Below are positions 12,951 to 25,400 of a stretch of DNA of 64,000 nt, one piece after another. This DNA comes from Cryptomeria japonica (Eukaryota > Streptophyta > Pinopsida > Cupressales > Cupressaceae). Numbering within the stretch: position 1 is the stretch's first letter; each line of letters starts with the position of its first letter. A program made the position numbers and the translations under genes. The stretch covers positions 192,783,891 to 192,847,890 of the forward strand of contig NC_081406.1 in NCBI RefSeq assembly GCF_030272615.1, given 5' to 3'. The notes beneath the pieces were generated by a model, which worked only from the letters and a program-made list of their open reading frames with translations, was not told the DNA's origin and did no database searches.

Positions 12951-14372
12951 TGTTGGCATTATAACAGACAATAAGAGATTGTTGGCATTTCAATTAGGAT
13001 AATGAGAAGGTTGTTGATAATTATGGATATAACTGGTTAAGGATGTTTACTGTCTTCACAATATTATTTTGTCATTGATGTCAAGAAATTGATTTTCTGA
13101 TTTAGTATGATGTTGCCATATCTTAAGAAGTATGTTTTGAAGAGAATTAAGATGTCGGTAAAAGACACAGAAAGAATGTGATGAATAAGGGGAGGAATAA
13201 GTTATTCAATGGGCAACTATTATCGAGTTAGACAATGATGAGATATGTTGTTTATATTGTTTTGATATCCTACATATGCTATTGTTTGTAAGGTTAATAC
13301 TATACTATGTTACCGAGCAAGGAACCTAGTCGGTAAACCCTAAGGTTATCGCTATCGGTTAATGAAGGCGGAATGTCTACCGAGTGAAGTTTAGTATTTA
13401 CCGAGTTGCAACCAAGTAATAACAGAATGCATTGGATGTATACCTGCGTTATTTAATGATGGAAGCTGATGAGCTGGTTATGATTAAATGATTGATACGT
13501 GTATGAAGTTTATTAAGGATCTATGGCAATGGAAGATCGACAGGAAGATCTACAGCTCAGATTGAACCGCAATACCCTAGCACAAGTTCCAAGGCGAGGT
13601 AAAACATTTTTCAGATCGAAGGATACATTGAACCTGGTCAAGATTGAAGATCTGATGGCTATGATTGATCATGGGAAATGTGATCAAAGAGATTAAGCGG
13701 TTAGCAAATTGTTTATAAATAAGGAACTGTTGATAAACAATGTATGCAGGCAAGTGTAAGCACAGGGATGCTACATAGTGATTATCGAGCACAGAAGCTT
13801 GAAGACCTATTTGAATAACAAAGTAAGGAGCCTAGCAGAGGGACAAGATAAGTCCAATGACTAGATTGTATTGAGCAAATAAGAATCTACTTTAGCATTT
13901 TAGATGCAAAGTTGCAGACATACTCATTACTGTTATTTATTTGTTAGTGATAGAAAATCTCTTAATCGAGTGGACTTAACAGTCTTATTTGTAAATCCTC
14001 TAGCAAGGTGACATTCTGATTGAGTGTTTGAAACCCTTTAACAAGGTGAAGATCCTAACAGATCTGAGGGAAATCCCTTAACCGGGTCACATCTAGCAAT
14101 GTGGTTGTAATCTTTAACAGGATTTGCTTTTAACCGAGCATACTCTAGAAGAGTATATTTATTAGTGGGTCCGAAATCCCACAGTGGTTTTTCCCTATTT
14201 GGTTTTCCACGTTAAATCTGGTGTTATGAGTGTTGTTATGATTATGTGTTCTTAAGTTTGCATATTTTACAGTTTTGGTTACATATATCTGTTAAAGCTA
14301 CCGAGGTTGAATCTGTTGAATATATTGAAGATTAAGTTTGTATGATTCACCCCCCCTCTCATCTTATTAACA
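12951..14372 (+). mobile_element. Ty1-copia LTR, plus orientation
   Basis: It starts with TGTTGGCATT and ends with TTATTAACA (TG...CA), directly followed by a primer-binding-type sequence. Length is 1422 bp. A TATA-like TTTATAAATA lies at 13712-13722, a plausible LTR promoter. The same LTR family occurs in the opposite orientation at 60147-61645, sharing long near-identical tracts such as that around the TATA and the GGATGCTACATAGTGATTA segment. The 5 bases before the start (ATAGG) and after the end (ATTGG) differ, so there is no target duplication. The piece is therefore the 5' LTR of a truncated element rather than a clean solo LTR. Confidence 0.85.
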
Positions 14373-14373
14373 A

Positions 14374-14386
14374 TTGGCATCAGAGT
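14374..14386 (+). other. Primer-binding site of the copia element
   Basis: TTGGCATCAGAGT immediately after the LTR resembles the plant copia primer site TTGGTATCAGAGC, complementary to initiator Met-tRNA, with two mismatches. About 70 further bases may be element leader; after that no gag reading frame is found, so the element is broken off near 14450. Confidence 0.75.
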
Positions 14387-14951
14387 TATCATTAGGGTGT
14401 ATAAGGTCAATAAAGATAATCATTAGCCAATGTAAATGCAATCTCCTCCTGTTATGTCAAAGTGGGGACAACATTGAATATAAAGTTTGTAGTTGAAAAC
14501 GTCATATCTGATAGGAATCTTATCGCAGAGAAAGTGATTCACAAGAAAAGGCAAGCATGGAGAAAAATTCGAGAGAATTTTTATATTAAATATTTACCAA
14601 TTTCATTGTCTAGTTGGGATGCGGCTATTCTAGCTTCAAAACGGATCTTTCGTACAATGTGATAGCGACATGTTAGTCAATCACAGTTGTTTATTGCAAA
14701 ATTGACAGTGTAAAACGCGTGACTAACACACATGTTAGTCAATCCGTGCTGTCGTTTTGGAGCCTAAATAGATGTGACCGTCTAGTTGGGTGGTGTTACT
14801 AATGTACCTCTTGCTTTTAATGTCACTGACATTTAATTTAATGAACTGAATTCATTAAAAATTTTTTTTGAGAAAATTATTAATTTTTACCCACTCAAAC
14901 CATTCAGAATGCAGATAAATGTCAATTTTATTATTAATTAAAATAAAAATT
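14387..14951. other. Truncated element leader and spacer
   Basis: The first part is probably the copia leader. Beyond it I recognise nothing. A short repeat of ACATGTTAGTCAATC near 14668 and 14731 is visible. Confidence 0.4.
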
Positions 14952-15378
14952 AAATTTGCACTATAGTTTTGTTGTCTAAATATTTTAACTCTTTGCATTG
15001 ATTGGCTAAAGTAATTAAAAAATTGGATTGCATGGATGCAATAGCATCCTGACTTTGGCAAGAACTAATAAATGTAATCAAATATGTATAATTAATGGAG
15101 ATTAATTATAAAGTAGGGGAGTGACCTGGAAATGTATTTGTTATTATAGAAATCTTAAACTAAAAAATTTGCACTATAGTTTTCTTGTCTAAATATTTTA
15201 ATTCTTTGCATTGATTGGCTAAAGTAATCAAAAAATTGTACTGCATGGAGGCAATAGCATCCTACCTTTGGCAACAACTAATAATATAATCAAATACGTA
15301 TAATTAATGGAGATTAATTATAGAGTGTGGGAGTGACCTAGAATGTATTTGTTATTATAGAAATTTTAAATTAAAAAA
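14952..15378. repeat. Tandem duplication, 213 bp unit, 2 copies
   Basis: AAATTTGCACTATAGTTTT begins at 14952 and again at 15165, giving a 213-base period. The two copies stay alignable to the end (TAATTAATGGAGATTAATTAT in both) with scattered substitutions and one-base indels. No coding content. Confidence 0.9.
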
Positions 15379-17059
15379 TTACTGTATTTAGTTTTATGAT
15401 AGAAGAATAGTTACCTTAAGAGAATATTTTGATATTAAATTGATATATGCTTAGAAAACTAAGTCCTTTTATAAATGAAAAGCCTTGGAGCTTGCATTGG
15501 TTCTATGCTTGGGATAGGTTTGCAAGTCTAAAATAGAGTTATAGTCAAAGACCATTCATCTAATTCTCGATGCATCAATACATGTAATGATGTTCTTCGC
15601 TATCCTTCGCCTAATAAATAATTGCCTACTTTGTTCTTCCTAGAGGTCAAAGGACTAGCAATATTTAAAATACCTTAAAGAGACATGTCATTAAGACACA
15701 AAGAAATAATTTCTTCTAGGCCAACTCTTGTAAAGTATATAATGATCAAGATCAACATCAAAAGGCCCTAGTATGTTCATGTTGTTTTGTTAATTATCTT
15801 CAGTGTACTAAGTCAAAATGTGTCACTATTATTTAAGTCCAATGTCCTAGAATATGTGTTTTAGATGTCATAGAATGAATGTGTTGATTATATTTATTAA
15901 CTTGACAACAAAAAAGTTTGTTACACTTTTCAACATTATTGAACAATCAAAACCAATATTTTTCAATTATGTCAATTATATTAAACAAGTAATCAATAAA
16001 TTAAGTATACTATAAATTAATAAGTTGTGACATTTTCTACATAGATTAAATTTTTTATTTTTTTTATTTTTTAGAATAATTGTTTCTATTTTTTTAGTAT
16101 TTTATTTTGTATTGAGTAATATTTTACCATATCACTTAACTTTCACTACAATTTTTTTTTCCACTATTTCTTGAAAAGAGATCATTGACTCTAACATATA
16201 AAATATTGACAATTCTTGATAATTTTTATTTAAAAAAATATATATTACTAATTTTTTAATTGGTACTAAATCTTTTTAAACCTATCATATTTCTCTTAGC
16301 ATGTATTGCAATATTTTTTTTTCCTCATTGAAAAAGGACATCAATACAGATAACGGTGTATTGTTTTAATCTTTCCATACATATCTATAAATTTTCTAAT
16401 GTCTTAAATAAATTTATTTATTTTTTATTGTAGACCTACATGTATCCTTTTTTAGAATATAATATATTTATACTTTAAAAAATATTCCACCTTCAGCACT
16501 ACATAGATGTAAAATAAGATTTTCAAATCACTTTATTTGATCTTCCAAAATATGAAGTGGAATTGTTTTTTTATTATGATTTTGATGGGCATACAAGAGG
16601 CTTAGTCAGTGATTCAATTTAAGCCTAGGTGGTTGTATCCAAAATGGTTTCTAGATTGAACCTCCCATGATAAAAACCATTATAGTCTTGAATCATTCAT
16701 TATTAAAAAATAAATGATTACAAGTAAAAAATCAGGATGAACCATAAGTGGAATTGAGTTTTATGTATCCATCCATCATATAACATCAAATTGAATCAAA
16801 TAAGTGTTTAATTCACTCAAGGTGAGGAGGCAAATGGGGCCAAAAGGTAAAATTTAAGCTTTAAATTTTGAAAGAAAAGGATAATTCTATGACATTAGAC
16901 ATGTCCCAAGCTAAAGAGGCACTCAAATCCAAATGGCTACTAGACAACTCAAGGTAGTTGTAGAGTTGAATTCCATAAATAGTAGGATAAAGTGAATTTA
17001 TAAATATGTGTATGTATAATGATAACCTAGGTAAGTGCAAGAAGTTGTGCTTCACTAGG
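15379..17059. other. AT-rich spacer
   Basis: No gene recognised. Several T-rich tracts (16050-16440). The composition changes abruptly to G/T-rich near 17060, where the LINE begins. Confidence 0.4.
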
Positions 17060-17269
17060 AGGAGTTCGGTTGGGTTTGGGGGCTTTGTTGTTCCGCTGTT
17101 GGGTTTGTTTTTGTTTGGCTGGTTGTCTTCTAAAGTCTTGGTGGTTGTGGTGTGTTTCGGCTTGCCCCTCGTTGGTGTGGGGTGCCTTTTTCTTTAGTGG
17201 CTTCTAGTTTGGGAGATCCATGAGTCCTGTTTTGGGCATTTTTCCTTTTCTTAATTTAAGGTTTGGTGC

Positions 17270-18720
17270 TTGTGCTTTTTGGTCTGCATGGCTTTGCATG
17301 CTGGGGCTCTATCAAATTTGAATTCATCTTTTAAGGACGTAGTTCTTGGGGGCTCTTCCTCTTCCAGAATGGTGGATAACTTAGGAATTGGATTAAACAA
17401 TGATAGTAGTAAGGATGGATCTTCCTTCAATGGTGATTACCACCCTTCTAGGGTTAATGGTTGTTTGGCCATAAGTGATCATAGACCGATTTTGGTTATC
17501 CATCCTGAGATAATTGCTAAGGATGTGAACTATATTTCGAACCATGTTTTGATATGCAAGTTCATGGGAATCTGGGTATCTCTTCTTTTTTTGGAGTCAT
17601 GGGCCTGTTGAACATGGAATCCAGAGGGTGAAATGGAGGTAATGTTGACTACAAATAGTTACTTTTTGGTATCTTTTTTGAATTTAACATACAAAATTAA
17701 AGTTTTTGAAAGGGGCCCCTATTTCTACAATAAAATTGGGTTGTTCATGAAGTTGTGGCATGTTGGGTTTAATCCTTCTGAGGAGATGTCTCGTGTTCCA
17801 GTTTGGGTGTGTCTCCCATGGTTTCCATTGGAATTTTGGAGACCGGATATTTTCCACTCAATTGCTCTACTATTGGGGAAGTCGGTGGGGTCGTCAACAC
17901 AAACGATGGATAAAAAGGTAATCACATTTTCTTGTATATGTGTTGAAATTGATCTAAGTAAACCTTTACCAGACTCTATGGAAATTCAGTTGGGTTCTTC
18001 CTCTTGGATCCAACAAGTATATTATGAAACTTTACCTTTTAGATGACGTATTTGCCATGAGTATGGGAACCTGTAGAGAATATGCTCATAAACTGGCAAA
18101 ATCTTTGAATAAGGTTCAAACTAATTAGTCTTCTAAGCAAGATAAAGGGAAAGCTCCTTTGGCTTAAGATAAGGAGGGTTTCATTCAAGTTAAGGCCAAA
18201 TATAAAGGAAAAGGACAAAACCGATCCTAGAAAGAGAGACAAACTGATGAGATGTTTAATAGGTTTGATGTTTTAGAAGAGATGGATTAGTTTGATGAAG
18301 CACTTGCTAGGATGCCTACATGACAAGAACCTTAGATTTTGGAGCAAACACTAGAAAATCAAAATTTTGATCCTCCTAGTGTTTTTCAAGAGGGGTGCAT
18401 GGATACTAAAATGGTTATGGACACTCCTCTTGTGACTTTGGTTGAGGTAGAAGAAGGTGGTGTTATGGAGATAATACCCATTCCAAAGGTACCCAATGCA
18501 GAGAGTAAGCCTTTATAGGATCCACAATCTGAGGGCAAGGGTAGGATAAGTGCTTCGACTTTGGGGATTCAACAAAAGGATCTTAAAAAAAGCAATTCCA
18601 GAGAAGACACCTAAGTTGGGTAAAAAGAAAAACCAAGAAAAAGTGAAGTTAATTGGGGAGACTTTGGTTGAATTTGGTTCTATGAAAACCATTGATTCCC
18701 ATTTTAACCCATCTCAGAAA
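17270..18720 (+). pseudogene. LINE ORF1-like protein (DUF4283 domain plus zinc knuckle), broken
   Basis: This is the nucleic-acid-binding partner protein of plant LINEs. One frame runs from about 17270 through a stop at 17609-17611 and on to 18046. The motifs RVPVWVCLPWFPLEFW, then CVEIDLSKPLP and YYETLPF are the typical DUF4283 core. Immediately downstream RIC-HEYGNL-RIC, broken by TGA (18044) and TAG, is a decayed CCHC knuckle. The following part to 18720 is low-complexity linker with further stops. The stop in the knuckle is TGA where Arg (CGA) is expected, which is a C-to-T change. Confidence 0.75.
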
Positions 18721-20318
18721 TGATTGTCTTGTCATGAAACATAAGGGATATGAATAGCATCCCTCGACAAAAAATATTGGAGAGTTAATTTGAATTCATT
18801 CTCCTGATGTTGTTTTCATCCAAGAAACTAAGATGTCAATAGATGGTGTGTTAATTTCAGCCTCTAAGGTTTGGGCTAGGGGACAGTGTTAGTAAATTGG
18901 GGTTGTTGGTAACTTGGGTGGCATTTCTAACCTTTGGGACTTGCGCAAGATTGTTCTTGTGTTGTGAATGTCGAGTAGAACTTCTTTAACCCTGGTTGCT
19001 ACAAGTTTGGATATTGGTGAGATCAATTTGCTCACTAATGTGTATGCTTTGTCTGATGTTACAAGAAACTTTTTGATCTAGTCGCATATTATCCTAATTA
19101 GGTCTCTTGCTCCTTTTCTACCTTTGATCATGGCAGGAGATTTTAATTTTTTCCTAAGTATGGAGGAAAAGAGGGGTGAGATAAGAAGGCTTGAATAGTC
19201 CTCAAAGATCCTGAGAAGCAACATTGATTCTTTGAGTTCACTAGATATACAACCATTTAATGGTTTGTTTACCTAGAATAGTAGAAGAGTGGGTGATGAA
19301 GCTATTTCTGAGAGGCTTGACAGGTTTCTTTTCTCCAATTAATAGGTTGGTGATAGCTAGACTACTAGCTTAGAGATTCTGGATTGGAGAGACTCAGAGC
19401 ATTTGTCGATCGAACTCTCTGCTATGTTTTTTGGTAATTCCAAAAATCCTCCTTTTTAGTTCCAATTAATGTGGCTTTAAGATTCTTCCCTACATGATTT
19501 GATTGTTGAATGGTGGATTAAGGGGAAGTAAAATTTTGGGACAACTATGTTCTCTTTTACTAGGCAACTTCAATTTGTTAAGTATATGCTAAAGCACTAG
19601 AACAAGCACAGTTTTGCCAATGTTTTTTGGCTAAGGTGGATGCCCAGTCTCATTTGGATGAGATCACCCATCAAATTTGAGATCAAGGTATCACTGAGGA
19701 CTTATTCAACTATGAATTTGAAGCCATTAAAGCTCTCGAGGAGTGGGAATTGAGGGAAGAAATTTTATGGAAACATAAGTTAGGAGTGGATTGGCTTCAA
19801 GAGGGGGATAGAAACACAACTTTCTTCCATAATTATGTTTGAGATAGGAGGCAAGATAATCTCATATCTTCTCTCAAAGACATGAATGGGAGTCAATTAT
19901 CTTCTTCTAGGACAATTTCAAATGAAGCTTCCTATCACTATTCTACTATTTTCACAGAGGACTCTCCTATGGATGAGGAGGAAGTAAGCCTTATTTTTTC
20001 TTGTATTCCTTCTTAGGTATCGAATGAAATGAATGCACTACTAATCAAAACGGTCACTATGGAGGAATTGGAAAGGATAGTTTTTCAGATGAAGAAGGGG
20101 AAGCCCCTAGTTTGGATGGCTTCCCTACAGAGTTTTTTAATCTTTTTGGGACACAGTTAAGGTGGATCTCTTGGAAGTGGTTTTGGAATCTCAAAGAAAT
20201 AAAAAAATGTTCAAGGCTATGAATGCGACTTTCCTTTCTCTTATCCCAAAAAGGTGTAGTGTTGATTCTCTGGATCTCTTTAGGCCTATTGCTTTATGCA
20301 ATGTAGTTTACTAAACCA
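18720..20318 (+). pseudogene. LINE ORF2, part 1: AP endonuclease and start of RT, broken
   Basis: Endonuclease signatures can be read across stops and frameshifts: FIQETKM near 18818-18838, MAGDFNFFLS near 19132-19161 (catalytic GDFN), and RLDRFLFSN near 19315. After a linker, the RT begins with EELERIVFQMKKGK and PTEFFN (20060-20140), then ATFLSLIPK and FRPIALCN (20227-20302). Translation is cut at 20318 by the inserted LTR element and resumes at 22799. Many stops replace expected Trp (TAG or TGA for TGG). It would nick target DNA and prime reverse transcription if intact. Confidence 0.8.
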
Positions 20319-20669
20319 TGTTAGAGTTATCTTGTATTAGCTAATAATTATTTATTTAATTATTAGTCTATTATACTCTATGCTTATGCTAAACTTAGGC
20401 ATTTAATAAAATTGTAGGTATTTAATAATTATTAAATACACATTATTCCTTTAGAGTTGCACATATTTAGGGTTTCACACCTTTAGGGTTGCTAATATCC
20501 TTTTATAAGGATTGTATTGTATTTTTTCATTTAAATGATTCCCTCTCTGAATGATAATCTTCTTCTTCGAGCCATTATTGCATTTTTGCCTCCAATCTTC
20601 TCTTATGACAGGTATTTTGATAACAGGTGTTCTTGGGATCTCTAAAGTTGTATTTTCTCAACTTCTTCA
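20319..20669 (+). repeat. 5' LTR of the nested element
   Basis: 351 bp, TGTTAGAGTT...CTTCTTCA. Compared with the 3' LTR it carries a small extra TTTCACACCTTTAGGG-type segment and a different AT-rich stretch near 20400. Confidence 0.92.
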
Positions 20670-20682
20670 TGGTATCAGAGCC
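20670..20682 (+). other. Primer-binding site (Met-tRNA)
   Basis: TGGTATCAGAGCC directly abuts the 5' LTR and matches the usual plant copia primer site. Confidence 0.9.
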
Positions 20683-22463
20683 TACATCTGCTGCTACTTG
20701 TTCCTGATTTTTTAGAAGATTTTTTGGAAGGTTTCAAACTTTTTCACAGCTTTTTTATTGGATATGGGGTAGTTGTTTTGTTTTTGATCATTTTGGGCTA
20801 AAACAGACCTCACCGTTGAGCTCAGAACGCCCCAAAACCCCTCATTTCTATATAAAATTTGTCAAATTTTGACAAATTTGGGTTCTGGACATTTTTTTGG
20901 TTTTGCCTTTTTTGCACAAATTTTGAGAAATTTGTTTGAAAATCATTAAAAAAATTTAGAGTAGTTTGGGCCAAAAAAAGACCTCACTATTGGCTTCCGA
21001 AGGGCATTTCCAATCATTTTGATATATAATTCGACCTCTTTCATTGAAAAGGGCATCTAGGCCATGATTTTTTCATTGTCATGCTTTACGAGACACACAA
21101 ATCCATACGGATGTACCTGCAAATGTGTCAAAAAATTTGCGTAAAAAAAATATTTTTTTTTTTTTTTTACCCTCTTTATGCCCTAAAAGAGGGTTTTTTT
21201 TTTCTTTTTGCCTTAACTTGGTCATACAAAGGCACTTTTTCAAAAACTTTATATTGTCGGAAAACTCTTTTTGAGCTCTCTTCAAATCTAGAGGTTTTAT
21301 CTTTTGATGGTGTTTTTTGTTGTCAAAGCTATAATTTCTTTTTTGCACTCTGGGAGACATAACTTGAGCATCCAAACTTTGTTTTTCAAAAACTTTATAT
21401 CATTGGAAAACTTGTTCTGTGCACTTTCTAGTCATATGAGTTTTCTTTCCAGATTCTACTCCAAGTACATTTTATTCAATTTTTTTCTTTTCAGCACTTT
21501 GGTGAATATCTTGGATGTTTTAGGTCCTGGGATCTCTTTCTTTGAGTGGGATGTTTTGTCTTTGGCTATTTTTTCTGTATTTCCAGCCTTATGTCTCTTT
21601 TGATCATTGTAGACATTTTTTTGTAAGCATTTTCTTTATGCAAACACACTGAGATAAAGTGCTACTATGCATTATATACTTGGGATCTTGCACATCTTGT
21701 GCCTTATTGTACATGCACTACATTATAAAGTGCCATGGGGGGGTTGATGTTTTCCTTTTTTTGACATCTACCTTTGTCACATGAGTGTTCCTTCCACAAC
21801 ATTAGCCTCATGATGTGTATCAAGTGAGTGTTCCTTCCACAACACTATGTACTTTCTCTACACCTTCGATGTTCCTGGTTCTTTGTCATGCAGTTCTTGT
21901 TGATCATCATTTTTCAGTGAACCTATCCCTCACCCTTGTCTACATTATGGTGGGGTTTCTCTTATTTTTCTAATGCTTCCTTGTTTCGTTGGATCAACTC
22001 TTCAAGCTTTGGTGTTTTATGCCGTCTGTATCTTCGATTTCAGTTGTTTGCCTTTGTTTGCCATCTGATTCGAGTAGTGTTATTTGAGGGCACTCATGTA
22101 GATTACAGTCTTCTCTACTTGATCATCTTCTATTTTAGTGGAGGTTCTTCATATCGACAGTTATTCTTCAATAGTGTTTGTAGGTTCTTCATGCTTCAGT
22201 GATTCTTCTGCTCTTCTCTTGTTCCTATCTTTTTGGAACATTCTTTTTTGGAGGCTTCTTCAGTCCTTCACTTGCTTTTTCCATCTCTTTTTAGAGTAGA
22301 GTTTTTTCCCACATGGTTTTTTTTATTTCTCTGGTTCATAGAGATTTGGCTGTGATTGGGTACCTCTTCAAGCCTTGTTGTCGGGACCCAAATTTGCCTT
22401 CTTCATGTAGTTGCATTTTTCTTTCATGCATTTAGTTTTTTAGCTACTCCTTAAGTTCATCTT
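20683..22463 (+). other. Non-coding interior of the nested element
   Basis: T-rich. It contains two related segments beginning TTCAAAAACTTTATAT near 21239 and 21386, and a repeated GAGTGTTCCTTCCACAACA (21784 and 21827). No retroviral protein motif in any frame. The end (CTTAAGTTCATCTTAAG before the PPT) resembles the 3' tails of plant copia elements. Confidence 0.7.
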
Positions 22464-22472
22464 AAGGGGGGG
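22464..22472 (+). other. Polypurine tract
   Basis: AAGGGGGGG immediately before the 3' LTR, the priming site for second-strand synthesis. Confidence 0.85.
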
Positions 22473-22798
22473 TGTTAGAGTTATCTTGTATTAGCTAATA
22501 ATTATTTATTTAATTATTAGTCTATTATACTCTATGCTTAAGCTAAACTTAGGCATTTAATAATTATTCTAATTATTAAATACACATTATTCCTTTAGAG
22601 TTGCACATATTTAGGGTTGCTAATATCCTTTTATAAGGATTGTATTGTACTTTTTCATTTAATTGATTCCCTCTTTGAATGGTAATCTTCTTCTTCAGAG
22701 CCATTATTGTGTTTTTGCCTCCAATCTTATCTTGTGACAAGTATTTTGTTAATAGGTGTTCTTGGGATCTCTGAAATTGTATTTTCTCAACTTCTTCA
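22473..22798 (+). repeat. 3' LTR of the nested element
   Basis: 326 bp, same ends as the 5' LTR, followed by the 5-base target duplication AATCA. Confidence 0.92.
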
Positions 22799-25400
22799 AA
22801 TCATTACTAAGCTAATTGCTAAGAGACTTAAACCTTGTTTTTGCCTTCTCATTTTAGAGGAACAAGGGGTTTTGTATCTAGTAGACAGATTTTGGATGGG
22901 GTGGTTGTAGCAACTGAGGCTATTCATTCCATGACAACCTCAAAAGAGAAATCTATGTTTCTCAAGTTGGACATGGCCAAGGCGTATTATCAAGTTAAGT
23001 GGGTAATGAGTTATGTCACTTTAATCTCTTTCTTAGTGCTTGTTAATGGAGTATCGTTTGAGGTGTTTGGTGCTTCCCATGGCCTTCGACAATGTGATCC
23101 TTTATCCCCATATCTCTTTATTCTGATGGCTGAAGGTTTGGGGAGATTTATAAAATCTCAGGTAACAGTTGGTTTAATTGAGGGATGGAACCGAGGTAGT
23201 GGGATCCCTCCTCACTCACATTTGTAATTTGTGGATGACACGACATTGATGGGCCTTGCTAGAGTTAAGGAAGCTGTCAATTTCAAAAAGACTTTGGATA
23301 CTTATATGATGGCATCGGGGCAACTCCTTAATGAGGACAAGTCCTTAATTTTATTTTTTAATAGTCCTAAGTCTATCGAAGATAGGATTGCAGTGATTTT
23401 TTGATTTTAGATAGGCTCTGTTCCTTTTGTTTGCCTTGGTATTCCTATTTTCATTGGATCAATCTCTAAAAGTTTTTGGCAAGATATCTTGGATAGGTTT
23501 CGCAAGAGAGTCTCTCACCGGACTCTTAGATGGATTTCTATGGTTGGGCATGTTACTCTCCTCAGGTCTTTAATTCAAACTCTCCCTATGTACAGATGTT
23601 TTGTGCAGGTTGCTCCCTCTACTTTCATTTAGGAATTTAATGCTCTCTCTCACAAATTCTTATGGGCTAGTAACTTGGGGGTAAGGAAATGGAATTTGGT
23701 CAAATGGTCCTCAGTTCGTAGACCAAAGCGAGAAGGGGGTGCCGACCTTCACCTAACAACTCTTAATGGTCAAGATTCGGTGGCTAAACTCTATTGGAGG
23801 TGGTGTTGTTTCTAGGATCGGGATTGGGCAAGAGTCCTCACCCTGAAGTACTTGAATGGTGTCGAAAGTAATGATGTGCCCTGATATTTCATTGAGGGTA
23901 AGGGATCTATGATCTGGAACACTCTCAAATGTGGAGCTAAGCTTATTAAGCAGAGTTTACTTTGGATTTTCAATAGTGGATCTAATGCTCTCTTTTGGTT
24001 CAATTCCTGAGATGGGTTTCCTCCTATCTTGTCTTCTTATCCTCACCTGAGATCCTTATGTGATATTTTTTTGGAGGCTTGATGGAGTATAAAGCAAGAT
24101 TTTAAAATTTTGGAATGAAATAGTCAAGTTGTTACTTATAAATGGAAAGAGCCCCACAAGTGTCCCCTAGGTGGATCTGCTATGGGGTGGCAAATGCTTC
24201 ACAATATCTTGTCTGGCAAGGCCTGCAGTTCTTAGGTGGAGAGGGATTCCCTTGCTTGGGGTCCAGAATCAAAGGGTAAGTTTACTATTTCTCTAGGCTA
24301 TCTAGAATTGGATTTGCAGGTTCATGGGAGAGCAGGGTTTTCTTGGTGGAAGAAGTTTTGGAATGGATTTTCTTGGCCTAAATGTAACTTCTTCATGTAG
24401 TTGGTTTCTTGGAACCATTGTCTAACTTGGGATAACTTGAGGAGAGGATTTCATGGTCCCTTTATATGTGTTTTTTATGTAAGCAATATGAAGAAAGCTC
24501 TTCTCATCTCTTCTTCTTGTGCACCTTCACTAAGGAAATATGTCATTGTTGGTGGAATGTTTGGAATAATCCTTGTTTCCATGTTTCCTCCTTGGTTGAG
24601 TTCTAAGATCGTGTGGGAAACCCTCTAACCAAGGCCTCCTTCCTCTACATTGCCTGGGACATAGGACCTTCTTTCATTTTATGGGAGATATGGTTAGAAA
24701 GGAATAGAATAATCTTTGAAGGGAGAGGAATGCTCAACCACCAACTTTGGATGTGCATCATGAGTTGCTTGTAGGAAAATATTTTACCTAAATGTGATTT
24801 GTTTGTTTAGGTGGATGTTGACGACTGGGTGTTTGTTCAGAGGTTGGGTTTGGTTGGATGTCAAGGTGTGCCTTCCCAATATAAGGTTGGTAATCAGAGT
24901 AGGAGCAAGGTTAGGTGTGATGAACCTTGATGGGCTCCTCCTCCCTCGAGGGTTTTGAAGATTAATATTGATGGTTCCTCTTGTGACAATCTTGGGCATG
25001 CTGGAACTAGGAGAGTTGGCAGAGATAGCTCTGGGGTGGATTGATTTTTCTTCTCCTTGTATATTGGTCACCATACTAATAACTTGATGGAAGCCTTGGC
25101 TATTATTCATGCTTTAGAGAAAGGTTTTCCTTTGGGTTGGAGAAGAATTGTTGTGGAATTATTCTCACAACTTATTGTGGATATGTTGAATAGACATAAG
25201 TTGGAGGGAGTGAGCTGGTACTTGGATCATGTGACAAGACATATTTTTAGGCTTTGTGAGATTTTGGACTCTGTTACCTTTTGCCATGTTCCTTGAGAAT
25301 GAAATAAGGTGATAGATTTCTTGGCTAGATGGGCCTCTTAGCATGTTAGTCAGTGGAAAATGGAGGATTGGGGATATTTGTCTTTGTAGCATGCTAGGGT
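22799..25400 (+). pseudogene. LINE ORF2, part 2: RT, zinc-binding region and RNase H, broken
   Basis: RT resumes with ITKLIAKRLKP. SSRQILDGVVVATEAIH and LKLDMAKAYYQV follow (motif A, with Tyr where KAYD has Asp). About 30 residues are missing between KAYYQVKW and VMSYVT. GLRQCDPLSPYLFI (motif B, Cys for Gly) comes next, and FVDD at about 23229 is the catalytic pair. Downstream LPMYRCFVQV and KWNLVKW are typical. A zinc-binding region is recognisable at 24440-24560 (CVFYVSNMKK or, in another frame, CKQYEES...LCTF). RNase H occupies about 24955-25350: INIDGSS (Asp) and MEALAIIHAL (Glu) are present, but the DSQ aspartate is Phe (ELFSQLIVDML). There are many stops. Confidence 0.85.

Larger units (their letters stand above)
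20319..22798 (+). mobile_element. Non-autonomous LTR retrotransposon nested in the LINE RT
   Basis: Two direct LTRs (20319-20669 and 22473-22798) flank a 1.8 kb internal region. A perfect primer-binding site TGGTATCAGAGCC starts at 20670, and a polypurine tract lies just before the 3' LTR. The 5-base target duplication is AACCA (20314-20318) versus AATCA (22799-22803), one change. Removing the element restores the LINE RT frame (PIALCNVVY then IITKLIAKRLKP). No gag or pol motif exists inside; the longest open frame (21304-21603) is T-rich and unrecognised. Orientation follows PBS and PPT. It would have moved using the enzymes of a related copia element. Confidence 0.92.
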
